DNA from: Tsukamurella sp. TY48 | GTDB taxonomy: Bacteria; Actinomycetota; Actinomycetes; Mycobacteriales; Mycobacteriaceae | Reading direction: 5' to 3' | DNA: 64,000 nt | NCBI RefSeq assembly: GCF_019656655.1 | Contig: NZ_BPMV01000001.1 | Span: 2,232,001-2,296,000 of the forward strand | Part shown: piece by piece, positions 1-11,500 of the stretch | How positions within the stretch are numbered: position 1 is the first letter of the stretch | Layout of the letters: every line of letters begins with the position of its first letter | The notes under the pieces: generated by a model | Told to the model about the DNA's origin: nothing | The model's database searches: none | What the model saw: the letters and a program-made list of their open reading frames with translations, nothing else | Made by a program: the position numbers and the translations under genes

Positions 1-1291
1 CCGACGAGCTGGAGCCGCTCGAACCGGAGCTACCCGATCCCGAGCTGCTCGATCCGGAGTTACCCGAATCGGAACTGCTCGATCCGGAGCCGCTCGAACC
101 GGAGCTACCCGAACCGGAACTGCTCGATCCCGAGCTGCTCGAATCGGAGCCGCTGGAGCTCGAACGCGATCCGGAACCGCTGGAATCCGAACCGGTCGAG
201 CCGGAACTGCTCGAACCCGCGCCGGTCGAACCGGATTCGGTCGAGCGGGAGCTTCCGGAGTTGCTCGATCCGGAGCCGGACCCCTCCGAACCCGTGCGGC
301 CCGACGACGAGCCGGCGCTGCTCGACGACCCGCCTCGGCCCGCCGCCTTCTGCGCGGCGTCGGCCTGCTCGGACGCGGCGGCAGCGGCCTTCTCGGCGGC
401 GGCGCGCTCGGCGGCCGCGCGCTGAGCGGCCTCCCGGTCCACCGGCTTGCGGGCCGCCTCCTCGGCGGCTCGATCCGCTGCGGCCTTCGCCTCGGCGGCC
501 CGGTCCGCCGCCGCCTTCGCGGCGGCCGCGCCGTCCTGCTGGCCCGTTCCGGCCGCCTCGGCGGCCTTCGTCGCAGCGGCCTGGTCGGCTGCGGCCTTCT
601 GCGCGGTCGCCTTGTCGGCGGCGGCCTTCTCCGCCATCGCTTTGTCCACGGCCGCCTTGTCGGCGGCGGTGCGCTCCGCGGCCGCCTTGGCCGCGTTGGC
701 GCTGTCGGACGCCTCCTTAGCCGCGGTGGCCCGGGCCTGCGCGTCCTTGGCCGCATTCGCTCGGTCGGTGGCCGCCTTGTCGGCGGTTTCCTTGGCTGCG
801 GTGGCCTGGTCGGCTGCGGTCTTGGCTGCTGCTGCCTGGTCGGTTGCCGTGGCCTGTTTGGCGTCGGCGTCCTTCTTGGCGGCGTCGGCGGTGTGGGCTG
901 CTGCGGTCTTGTCGGCTGCGGTCTTGTCGGCGGTTTCCTTTGCTGCGGTGGCCTTGTCGGCTGCTGCGGTGGAGGCGTCGGCGGTTTGCTTGGCGGCGTC
1001 GGCCTTGTCTGCGGCGGTCTTGGCGGCGTCGGTGGCTGCCTGTTGTGCGTTGGCGGCGTCGGCGGCGGACTTGTCTGCCTGGGCTTGGGCCTGGGCGGAG
1101 TTGTCTGCTGCTTGCTTGTCGGCGGTGGCCTTGTCTGCTGCGGTCTTGGCGGCGTCGGTGGCTGCCTTTTGTGCGGCTGCGGCGTCAGCGGCGGACTTGT
1201 CTGCCTGGGCTTGTGCCTGGGCGGAGGTGTTGGCCTGCTGCTTGTCGGCGGTGGCCTTGTCCTGTGCGGTCTTGGCTGCTGCTGCCTGGTC
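1..1291 (-). pseudogene. 3' portion of the giant alanine-rich rod protein gene, cut off by the IS element; runs off the left edge
   Basis: Read on the minus strand, the frame used by the large gene at 2540-13108 stays open from the target duplication (1289-1291) to position 1. The first part, to about 345, keeps the same A/D/K/Q repeats (for example DKATADKQQANTSAQAQAQ). The last ~115 codons change to a Ser/Gly-rich tail made of TCC/AGC/TCG and GGT/GGA codons. No stop is seen before the edge, so the natural C-terminus is outside the window. This part has lost its start codon and signal peptide to the insertion, so it is probably not translated as such; internal ATG codons exist (near 636) but no ribosome site was recognised. 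Copy A3 at 5177-5752 shows what the uninterrupted junction looked like. Confidence 0.85.
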
Positions 1292-1317
1292 GGGTCTGCT
1301 GAAGGTCTAGTTGTCAC
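1292..1317. repeat. Left terminal inverted repeat of the IS element
   Basis: 26-bp terminal repeat matching the right end at 24 of 26 positions. The preceding GTC (1289-1291) is the left target-site duplication. Confidence 0.9.
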
Positions 1318-1363
1318 CTGATCTGTAGCGGTCTGCGGACTGTTGCTGGAAGGATGATCGACC

Positions 1364-2536
1364 ATGCCGAAGGCGTATCCAGAGGAGTTCCGTGCTGATG
1401 TGGTCCGCGTGGCCAGGTCGGGGCAGGTCTCGCTCAAACAGGTAGCGGAGGATTTCGGGATCGCGGAGTCGTGTTTGCGGCGGTGGCTGCGGCAAGACGA
1501 TGTCGATGACGGTGTTCGTCCCGGTGTGAGCCGGGACGAGGCGAAGGAGCTGCGGGAAGCGCGGCGGCGGATCCGGCTGTTGGAGCAGGAGAATGAAGTC
1601 CTTCGGCGGGCGGCGGCGTATTTGTCGCAGGCGAATCTGAAGCTCGGTTCGTCCCCCAAAATGATGTTCCCGCTGGTCCGCGAGCTGGCCGCTGACGGGA
1701 TTGCCGTCGCGGTGACCTGCCGGGTTCTGAAGTTCTCCCGCCAAGCCTTCTATGCCTGGAGCGCTGTTCCAGTCTGTGACCGTGATGTCGATGATGCGGT
1801 GGTGACTAATGCTGCGGTCGATGTCCATCGTGATGATCCGGAGTTCGGGTATCGGTTCATCGCCGACGAACTCGTCGCTGCCGGTCACAGTGTGTCGGAG
1901 CGGCGAGTGTGGCGGCTGTGCTCACAAGCTGGTCTGTTCTCCGCGCACAGCCGCCGGCGCGGCAGCGGCAAACGTCCCGGACCGCCGGTCCATGACGACC
2001 TGGTAGAACGCGAGTTCTCCGCTGAGGCCCCGAACCGTTTGTGGCTCACTGATATCACAGAGCACCACACCCGCGAGGGCAAGTTGTATCTGTGCGCGGT
2101 CAAAGACGTCTATGCGAATCGGATCGTCGGATACTCGATCGACGAACGGATGAAGACCCGCATCGCGGTCAACGCCATCAACAGCGCCGTGACCCGGCGC
2201 GGTGGCCCTGCCGCGGTTGCCGGATGCGTAGTGCACTCGGATCGAGGTAGCCAGTTCCGATCACGCCGGTTCACCGAGCAGCTCAACAGGTTTCAGCTCA
2301 GCGGTTCGATGGGCAGGGTCGGCTCCGCCGGGGACAACGCAGCGATGGAATCGTTCTTCTCGCTGCTGCAGAAGAACGTCCTCGACCGCCAGCAGTGGAC
2401 CACCCGCCAGGAACTGCGGACGGCAATCGTCGTCTGGATCGAACGGACCTACCACCGCCGCCGGCGACAACGCACACTCGGCAAGCTCACACCCATCGAA
2501 TTTGAGATGATCTACACAGCCGCCAACGCGGCCTAA
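1364..2536 (+). CDS. IS3-family transposase, OrfA and OrfB in a single frame
   Basis: The 390-residue product catalyses cut and strand transfer of its own element. Residues 1-45 form an HTH_Tnp_1 helix-turn-helix (MPKAYPEEFRADVVRVARSG), followed by a leucine-zipper-like helix at about 60-90. Residues ~145-205 are HTH_21-like, and the retroviral-integrase (rve) core follows. The DDE triad is visible as D230 (LTDITEH), D293 (HSDRGSQF) and E329 (NAAMESFF), with the usual 35-residue spacing between the last two. Most IS3 elements make OrfAB by a -1 frameshift; here both parts are already fused in frame. The CCCCCAAAA stretch at about 1654 lies near the usual junction. The gene fills the element between its inverted repeats and looks intact. 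Confidence 0.95.
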   Translation: MPKAYPEEFRADVVRVARSGQVSLKQVAEDFGIAESCLRRWLRQDDVDDGVRPGVSRDEAKELREARRRIRLLEQENEVLRRAAAYLSQANLKLGSSPKMMFPLVRELAADGIAVAVTCRVLKFSRQAFYAWSAVPVCDRDVDDAVVTNAAVDVHRDDPEFGYRFIADELVAAGHSVSERRVWRLCSQAGLFSAHSRRRGSGKRPGPPVHDDLVEREFSAEAPNRLWLTDITEHHTREGKLYLCAVKDVYANRIVGYSIDERMKTRIAVNAINSAVTRRGGPAAVAGCVVHSDRGSQFRSRRFTEQLNRFQLSGSMGRVGSAGDNAAMESFFSLLQKNVLDRQQWTTRQELRTAIVVWIERTYHRRRRQRTLGKLTPIEFEMIYTAANAA

Positions 2537-2539
2537 CAA

Positions 2540-5500
2540 TCACTGAGCTGAAGTGACAACGAAACCTTCAGCAGACCCGTCTGCTGCGGTCTTGTCTGCG
2601 GCGGCCCGGTCGGCGGCGGCTTGGTCGGCTGCCTTCTTCGCGGCGTCGGCTGCGGTCTTGTCGGCGGTGGCCTTGTCCTGTGCGGTCTTGGCGGCTGCTG
2701 CCCGGTCGGCGGCGTCCTTCTCCGCAGCCGAGCGTTCGGCTGCTGCCTTGTCGGCGGCCTCCTGGGCGGCACGGGCAGCATCCGCCGCGGCCTGCGCGGC
2801 GTCTGCCGCCGCCTTGTCGGCGGCCTGCGCGTCCGCGGCACTCTTCGCGGCGTCAGCCGCCACCTTCTCCGCCGCTGCCTTCTCGGTTGCCGCCTTGTCG
2901 GCCGCGGCCCTGGCCGCATCAGCCTTGTCCGCGGCTGCGGTGGCGGCATCCGTCGCGCTCTGCGCGGCCGCGGCCCGGTCGGCCGCCGCCTTATCGGCGA
3001 TGGCCTTGTCCGCGGCCGCCTTCTCGGCTGCGGTCTGCGTGGCGGTGGCCTTGTCTGCCGCCGCCTGGGCGGACTTGTCCGCTTGCGCCTGCGCCGTCGT
3101 CGCCTCGGCCTGTGCCTTGTCTGCTGCTGCCTTGGCGGCGTCGGCGTTCTGGGCTGCGGTCTTGGCTGCTGCTGCCTTGTCGGCGGCGGTCTTGTCGGCG
3201 GCGGTGGCGGCGTCGGCGTTGCCGGCGGCGGTCGTCGCGTCCTGACGGGCCTTGGCGGCGTCGGCCGCTGCCTTGTCGGCCTCGGCCTTGGCCTGATCGG
3301 CGGCGGTCTTGGCTGCCGCTGCCTGGTCGGCTGCGGTCTTCGCCGCGTCGGCCTTGGCCGCGGCGTCGTTCGACGCGTTCGCCTGGTCGGCCGACGCCTT
3401 CTCAGCGGCGGACTTCTCCGCGGCGGCCTTATCGGCCATCGCCTTATCGGCGGCCGCCTTGTCGGCCGCGACCTGATCGGCCGTCGCCTTCGCTGCCGCC
3501 GCCTGATCCGAGGCGGCCTTCGCCGCAGCGGTGGCATCCGCGGCCGCCTTGGCCGCATTCGCTCGGTCGGTGGCCGCCTTGTCGGCGGTTTCCTTGGCTG
3601 CGGTGGCCTGGTCGGCGGCGGTCTTGGCTGCTGCTGCCTGGTCGGTTGCGGTGGCCTGTTTGGCGTCGGCGTCCTTCTTGGCGGCGTCGGCGGTGTGGGC
3701 TGCTGCGGTCTTGTCGGCGGCGGTCTTGTCGGCGGTTTCCTTTGCTGCGGTGGCCTTGTCGGCTGCTGCGGTGGAGGCGTCGGCGGTTTGCTTGGCGGCG
3801 TCGGCCTTGTCTGCTGCGGTCTTGGCGGCGTCGGTGGCTGCCTGTTGTGCGTTGGCGGCGTCGGCGGCGGACTTGTCTGCCTGGGTTTGGGCCTGGGCGG
3901 AGTTGTCTGCTGCTTGCTTGTCGGCGGTGGCCTTGTCTGCTGCGGTCTTGGCGGCGTCGGTGGCTGCCTGTTGTGCGGCTGCGGCGTCGGCGGCGGACTT
4001 GTCTGCCTGGGCTTGTGCCTGGGCGGAGGTGTTGGCCTGCTGCTTGTCGGCGGTGGCCTTGTCCTGTGCGGTCTTGGCTGCTGCTGCCTGGTCTGCTGCG
4101 GTCTTGTCTGCGGCGGCCCGGTCGGCGGCGGCTTGGTCGGCTGCCTTCTTCGCGGCGTCAGCAGCGGCCCGGTCGGCATCGGCGCGATCCTTCGCCGATG
4201 CGGCCGCGGCCGCGGCATCTCCCGCAGCCTTATCGGCGGCGGCGCGCTCGGAGGCGGCCCGATCGGCGGCGTCCTTGGCGGCGGCCGCTGCCTCGGTGGC
4301 CTTCTTCGCGGCATCCGCCGCATCCCGATCGGCAGCAGCGGCGTCGCTCTGCGCCTTGTCGGCATCGGCCGCTGCCCGATCCGCGGCGGCCTTCTCCGCG
4401 GTGGCCTTGTCCGCCGCGGTCCGTGCGGCGGAAGCCCGGTCCGCCGCGGCGGTGGCCGCGTCCGCTGCCCGCTGCGCTGCGTCAGCGCTCTCGGCGGCCT
4501 GCTTGTCGGCGGTCGCCTTGGCGGCCGCTGCTTGGTCGGCTGCGGTCTTGGTGGCGGTGGCCTTGTCTGCGGCGGACTTGGCCGCGTCGGCTGCGCGGGT
4601 TTGGGCTGCGGTGGCGTCGGCCTGTGCCTTGTCTGCTGCTGCCTTGGCGGCGTCGGCGTTCTGGGCTGCGGTCTTGGCTGCTGCTGCCTTGTCGGCGGCG
4701 GTCTTGTCGGCGGCGGTGGCGGCGTCGGCGTTGCCGGCGGCGGTCGTCGCGTCCTGACGGGCCTTGGCGGCGTCTGCTGCTGCCTTGTCGGCGTCGGCCT
4801 TGGCCTGATCGGCGGCGGTCTTGGCTGCCGCTGCCTGGTCGGCTGCGGTCTTCGCCGCGTCGGCCTTGGCTGCGGCGTCCTTGGCCGCTGCGGCCTGGTC
4901 GTCGGCGGCCTTCTGCGCGGCCGCCTTGTCCGCTGCGGCCTTGTCGGCCATCGCCTTATCGATCGCGGCCTTGTCCGCGGCAGTCCGCTCGGCTGCCGCC
5001 CGAGCAGCCGCGGCGTCGTTCGCCGTCGAGCCGGCACTCTTCGTCCGCTCCGCGGCGGCGCGAGCCGCATCGGCAGCGTTGGTCGCCGCCTGGTCGGCCG
5101 CGGACTGTGCGGCCGCCGCCTGATCGGCGGACTTCTTCGCGTCCGCCGCGGTAGCCGCGGCCCTCGTCTGCTGCGCGTCGGCGTCCTTCTTGGCGGCGTC
5201 GGCGGTGTGGGCTGCTGCGGTCTTGTCGGCTGCGGTCTTATCGGCGGTTTCCTTTGCTGCGGTGGCCTTGTCGGCTGCTGCGGTGGAGGCGTCGGCGGTT
5301 TGCTTGGCGGCGTCGGCCTTGTCTGCTGCGGTCTTGGCGGCGTCGGTGGCTGCCTGTTGTGCGTTGGCGGCGTCGGCGGCGGACTTGTCTGCCTGGGTTT
5401 GGGCCTGGGCGGAGTTGTCTGCTGCTTGCTTGTCGGCGGTGGCCTTGTCTGCTGCGGTCTTGGCGGCGTCGGTGGCTGCCTTTTGTGCGGCTGCGGCGTC

Positions 5501-8500
5501 GGCGGCGGACTTGTCTGCCTGGGCTTGTGCCTGGGCGGAGGTGTTGGCCTGCTGCTTGTCGGCGGTGGCCTTGTCCTGTGCGGTCTTGGCTGCTGCTGCC
5601 TGGTCTGCTGCGGTCTTGTCTGCGGCGGCCCGGTCGGCGGCGGCTTGGTCGGCTGCCTTCTTCGCGGCGTCGGCTGCGGTCTTGTCGGCGGTGGCCTTGT
5701 CCTGTGCGGTCTTGGCGGCTGCTGCCCGGTCGGCGGCGTCCTTCTCCGCAGCGACGCGGTCCGCTGTTGCGCGGTCCGCCGCCGCCTTGGTCGCGGCGGC
5801 CTGATCCGCCGCCGCCTTGGCAGCGTTCGCGGCCGCCTGGTCGGCGGCAGTCGCATCCTGCTTCGCCTTCGCGGCATCGTCGGCCGCCTTCTGCGCCTTG
5901 GCCTGATCGGCCGCAGCGGCATCCGCCGCCGCCTTGGCCGCAGCCGCCGTGTCGGATGCGGACTTCGCCGCGGCGACTGCATCCTGCTGAGCCTTGGCCG
6001 CATCGGCGGCCTGCTTGTCGGCGGTCGCCTTGGCGGCCGCTGCTTGGTCGGCTGCGGTCTTGGTGGCGGTGGCCTTGTCGGCGGCGGACTTGGCCGCGTC
6101 GGCTGCGCGGGTTTGGGCTGCGGTGGCGTCGGCCTGTGCCTTGTCTGCTGCTGCCTTGGCGGCGTCGGCGTTCTGGGCTGCGGTCTTGGCTGCTGCTGCC
6201 TTGTCGGCGGCGGTCTTGTCGGCGGCGGTGGCGGCGTCGGCGTTGCCGGCGGCGGTCGTCGCGTCCTGACGGGCCTTGGCGGCGTCGGCCGCTGCCTTGT
6301 CGGCCTCGGCCTTGGCCTGGTCGGCGGCGGTCTTGGCTGCCGCTGCCTGGTCGGCTGCGGTCTTCGCCGCGTCGGCCTTGGCTGCGGCGTCCTTGGCTGC
6401 TGCGGCCTGGTCGTCGGCGGCCTTCTGCGCGGCCGCCTTGTCCGCTGCGGCCTTGTTCGCGGCGGCAGTGCTCGCCTGCGCTGCATCGGTGGCGGTCCGA
6501 GCGGCGGAGCGGGCCGCCTCGTCCGCTGCGGCCTGATCCGACGTGGCCTTCTGTGCCGCGGTCGAGTTGGAGCTCACCCGGTCCGCAGCGGCCGCAGCGG
6601 AGGCCGCGGCATCGCGTTGCGCGGCCGCGGCAGCCGAAGCCGCCCGATCGGCATCCGATTTGGCCGTTGCCGCCTGGTCGGCTGCCGCCCGGGCGTCCCG
6701 GGCCTTATCGGCCGCGGCCTGAGCAGCTGCGGACGCCGAATCCTGCTTCGCCGCCGCGTCGGCGGCGGCCTTCTCCGCGGCGGTCTGGGCGGCTGCCGCG
6801 GTGTCCGCAGCGCTCCGATCGGCTGCGGCGGTATCGGCGGACGCCTTGGCGGCGGCGGCCTTCTCCGATGCAACCTTCTCCGCGGCGGCCCTCTCCGCCG
6901 CGGCGCGTTGGGCGTCCTTGTCCGCCGCATCGGCGGCATCGGCCGCGGCCTTGTCGCTCGCCGCTCGTTCCGATGCGGTCTGCTGTGCCTTCGTTGCGGC
7001 CGCACGTGCCGCTTCGGCATCGGCCAGCGCCTTATCGGCGGTGGCGCGCGCAGCCTCGGCAGCTTGCTGATCGGCGGCCGCCTTGTCGGCCGCTGCCTTC
7101 GCGGCGGTGTCGGCATCCCGGCGCGCCGCAGCCGCATCGGCCGCGGCCTTGTCGGCGGCCGCCTTGTCCTGCGCGGCCTTCTCCGCCACGGCCTGGGCCG
7201 AGCTCGCCCGATCGGAAGCGGCCTTCGCCGCGTTCGCCGCGTCCTGCTCGGCCTTCGCTGCATCGGCAGCGGCCTTCTCCGCGGCGGATTTCGCTGCGGC
7301 GGAAGCTGCCTCAGCGGCCTTCGCGTCCGATTCCTTCTTGGCGGCGTTCGTCACGGCTGCCGCAGCGGCGGAGCTGATCGCCTGCCGCTCGGTCTGCGCG
7401 GCATCGGCAGCGGCCTTGTTCGCCGCCGCCCTGTCCGCGGCGGCCTTCGCCGCGGCCGCAGCATCGTTCGGGTTCGCCGCAGCAGCCGCCGCGGACTTAT
7501 CGGCAGTCGCCTGTGCCGCGGCAGCCTTGTCCTTCGCGGCCCGCACCGCGGTGTCGTCGTAGGTCACCTGACCAACGGCGGCAGCGGACCGGTCCGCGGT
7601 CGCCTGCGCGCTGGTCGCCCGGTCGGTCGCCGAGCTCAGCGCTGCATCGGCGTTCTGCTTCGTCGTGTTCGCCCCGGCGAGTTGGTCCTGAGCCGCGGTG
7701 TTCGTGGCGGCCGCGGCCTTCGCCTCATTCGACGCCGCGGTCGCGGTGGTGTTGGCAGTGCCCAGCGCCGCTTGCGCCGCGTTATCGCGAGTGGTTGCGT
7801 CACGGAGCGCATTCCGGGCGTCGGTGAGAGCTTGACGCTCTCTGCGGGCAGAGTCGAATAGCAAATTGATGATCGGGGTCAACAAGCCGCCGGTCTTCGC
7901 GCGCAGCTCGGCCTCGCGCTGCGCGACCAGAGCCTGGGCGTTGCGAACGTCGTTGCTCGTCTGGTTCGCGGTCGCCTGCGCCTGCTGCTCCGCAGTGTTC
8001 GCCGCGGCGGACTTGCTCTGTGCCTCCTGAAGCGCGGCCGCGCTCGACTGGGCTGATCGTTGTGCATCCTGCTGGGCCCGCGCGGCATCCGCCGCCGCCT
8101 GGCTGGCGGTGGCCCGCTCATTCGCCGCCGTCGCCGCCGATGCCGCGTCCTGCTGCGCCTTCACCGCGGCGGCGGAGGTGGCCTGCGCCTTCGTGCTGTC
8201 GGCCGCCGCCTTCTCGGCCGCCGCCTTGTCGGCCGCCGCCTTGTCCGCGGCCGCCTTCGCCGAGGCATCGGCAGCAGCGCGGGTAGCGGTGGCGGTTGCC
8301 GCGCTGCGGTCCGCCGCCGCCCGATCCTCGGCGGCCTTCGTGGCCGCGGCACGCGCGGCATCGTTGCTCGACGATGCCGACGCAGCAGCGGAATCCGCAT
8401 CCTTCTGCCGTGCCGCCGCGGCGGTCGCCGCCTGCCGGGCGTCGGATTCGGCTGCCGCAGAGCGCTCCGCGGCGGCCTCAGCGGCGGTCGCCGCATCGGC

Positions 8501-11500
8501 GGCGGTTCGTGCCGCGGCGGCCTTCTCCGCGGCGGTCTTGTCCGCCGCATCCCGTGCGGCGTTCGCTCGATCCTTCTCGGCGCGGGCGGCGGAAGCGGCC
8601 TGCGCCGCTGCTGCCGCCTTGTCCGCTGCCGCCTTGTCGGCGGCGGCCTTCTCAGCGGCGGCGCGATCCGCCTCCGCGCGCTCACGATCGGCCTTCGCCC
8701 GAGCATCGGCCGATTCGGCGGCCTTCGCGCTCGCTGCCGCGGCGCGATCTGCCGCATCGCTCGCGGCGGCAGACTTCTCCTCGGCAGCACGAGCGGCATC
8801 CGCGGCGACCTTCTCCGCGGCCGCCCGCGCAGCATCGGCGGCGTCGGCATCCGACTTCTTCTGAGCCGCAGTGGCGCCGGCCTGATTCGCGGTCGCAGCC
8901 CTCGCGTCGCTGGCCTTCGCGGCCTCGGCCGCGGTGCGGTCGGCGGCGGCCTGGTCGGCCTGCGCCTTCTGCAGCGCGGCGTTGGCGGCCGTGGTGCGGT
9001 CCGCCGCGGCGCGTGCGGCCGAGGCTCGATCGGCCGCGGCGGTGGACGCGTCGCCGGCCTTGTTGCGAGCGGCGTCCGCAGCCGCAGCGGAGGCATCCGC
9101 CGCGGCCTTCTCTGCGGCAGCCCGTTCGTCGGCTGCCTTCTTCGCCGCGGCAGCGTCCTGCGAGGCCTTGTCCGCGGCAGCGGCGGATTGCTGTGCCGTG
9201 TTCTGCTTCACGGAGGCATTGGCAGCAGCGGAACTCGCGGCTGCGGCCTTCTCGGTGGCGGTCTGCGCCGCCGTCGCCTTCTCCGCCGCGGCAGTCAACG
9301 CGGCGGCCTTGTCCTTGGCAGCCTGCGCGGCGGCGGCGTCGGCCTGCTGCTGCCCGGCGCGGGCGGTGTCCGCCGCGGCGGCGGCGTTCTTGGCCGCGGT
9401 GGTCTTGTCGGCCAGGTCCTTATCGGCCGCCGTCTTGGCATTGTCCGCAGTGGTCTTGGCGGTCTGCGCCTGTGCCGCTGCGGTGTTCGCCGCGTCCGAC
9501 CTCGTCGTCGCGGACGCCGCAGCCTGCGAGGCGCTGGTGGCGTTGCGCGTGGCCTGATCGGCAGCCTGATCGGCGGCGGTCTTGGCTGCGGCCGCGGAGT
9601 CGGAGGCGGACTTGGCACTGGCGGCCTTGTCGGCGGCGTCCTTGGCTGCCGTGGCCTTCTGGTTCGCCGCCGTGGTGGCGTTGTCGAGGTTCTTGGCTGC
9701 GGCAGCCCTGTCGGCGGCGGCCTTATCGGCGGTCGCCTTATCGGCGGCGGCTCGATCGAGGGCGGTCCGCTCGGCGGCGCGCTTGTCGGCGGCGTTCTTG
9801 GCTGCGTCGGCGGCGGACTTCTCCGCGGCGGTCTGCGCGGCGGCGGACTTGTCGGCGGCGTTGTTGGCGTCGGCGGCGGCGGTGTCGGCGGTCTTCTGGG
9901 CGGCCTGCTTGTCGGCGGCGTTCTTGGCTGCGTCGGCGGCGGCCTTCTCTGCGGCGGTCTGTGCAGCGGCGGAGTCGGCAGCGGTGGCCTTGTCAGCGCT
10001 GGCGTTGTCTGCGGCGTTCTTCGCGGCGTCGCGGGCGGCGGTGGCGTTGGAGGTGGCCTGTGCGGCGTCTTTCTGTGCCGTGTCACGGGCCGCTGCCGAG
10101 TCGTTCGCGGTCCGCTTATCGGCGGTCGCCTTGTCGGCGGCGTTCTTGGCGGCGGTGGCGGCGTCGGTCGAGGCCTTGGTGGCGTCGTCGGCGGCCTTCT
10201 GGGCGGCGGCTCGGTCGTCGGCGGCCTTCTGCGCGGCGGCCTTGTCGGCGGCGGCTTGGTTTGTGGCGGTGCGGCGTTCGTTCTCGCGGTCGGCTGCGGC
10301 CTGCTCGGCTGCCTTCTTCTCTGCGGTGGCCTGCTCGGCGGCCTTGGCCGCCTTGTCGGCGGCGGCGGTGGCGTCGTTGAGTTTCTGCTGCGCGTTCGTG
10401 GCGGCGTCGGCAGCGGACTTGTGGGCGGCGTCGGCGGCGGCCTTATCGGCGGCGGCCTTCTGCGCGGCGTCCTCGGCCTGCTTCTGCGCGTCCCGTGCGG
10501 CGGCGAGCCGGTCGGCGGCGGCCTTCGCGGCGGCGGTGTTGTCGGCGGCGGTCTTGTCGGCGTCGGCGCGCTCCTGAGCGGCCTTCGCGGCGTCCGCGGC
10601 GGCCTTCTGCGCGGCATCGTTCGCGGCAGCGAGACGCTCGCCGGCAGCGGTGGCCGCAGCCGCGGCATCCTTCGCGGTCTTATCGGCAGCCGCGGCGGAC
10701 TGTTCCGCCGCGCTCTTCGCAGCCGCGGCCTTGTCGGCGGCGGACGCAGCCGCGGCCGACGCGCTATCAGCGCTGTTCGCAGCCTTCGCCTGGGAGGCGG
10801 CGGCCGAGAGTGCGGCGGCCTTGTCCTTGGCAGCCTGATCGGCGATGGCCGTCGCCTGCTGGTGAGTCGTTCGGGCGGTATCCGCGTCAGCGGTGGCCTT
10901 CGTGGCCGCGGCGGTCTTATCGGCGAGGTCCTTATCGGCCGCCGTCTTGGCGCTATCGGCGTCGGACTTCGCGGCGCGGGCCTGTGCGGCCGCGGAGTCG
11001 GCGTCCTTGGCCTTCGTGGCGGCGGATGCGGCCTGGTCGGCGGCCGATTTCGCCGCGTCGTTGGCCTTGCTGGCTGCGGTGTCCGCCGCGGTCTTGGCGG
11101 TGGCGGCGTTGTTCGCGGCGGTGGTGGATGCCGCGGCCTTATCGGCGGCGTCCTTGGCTGCGGAGGCTGCGGTCGAGGCGTTCTTGGATGCGTTGTCGAG
11201 GTTCTTGGCGGCGGTGGCGCGGTCGGCACTGGCCTTGTCCGCAGCCGCCTTGGCGTCGGATGCGGCGGTGTCGGCGTTCTTCTGGGCGGCCTGCTTGTCG
11301 GCGGCGTTGTTGGCTGCGTCGGCGGCGGCCTTCTCCGCGGCGGTCTGCGCGGCGGCGGACTTGTCGGCGGCGTTGTTGGCGTCGGTTGCGGCGGTGTCGG
11401 CGTTCTTCTGGGCGGCCTGCTTGTCGGCTGCGGTCTTGGCTGCGTCGGCGGCGGCCTTGTCGGCGGCGGTCTGTGCGGCGGCGGAGTCGGCTGCGGTCTG

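Larger units (their letters stand above)
1292..2578 (+). mobile_element. IS3-family insertion sequence inside the giant rod-protein gene
   Basis: The element is 1287 bp and bounded by 26-bp inverted repeats that differ at two positions (1292-1317 and 2553-2578; both begin GGGTCTGCTGAAGGT read inwards). It is flanked by a direct duplication GTC (1289-1291 and 2579-2581), the 3-bp duplication expected for IS3-type transposition. It carries one transposase gene. Removing the IS and one GTC restores the sequence found in the paralogous repeats at 4090 and 5600, which places the boundaries independently. Near-perfect ends, a clean duplication and an intact transposase suggest a recent insertion. 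The ends are GG..CC rather than the TG..CA common in IS3 elements. Confidence 0.93.
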
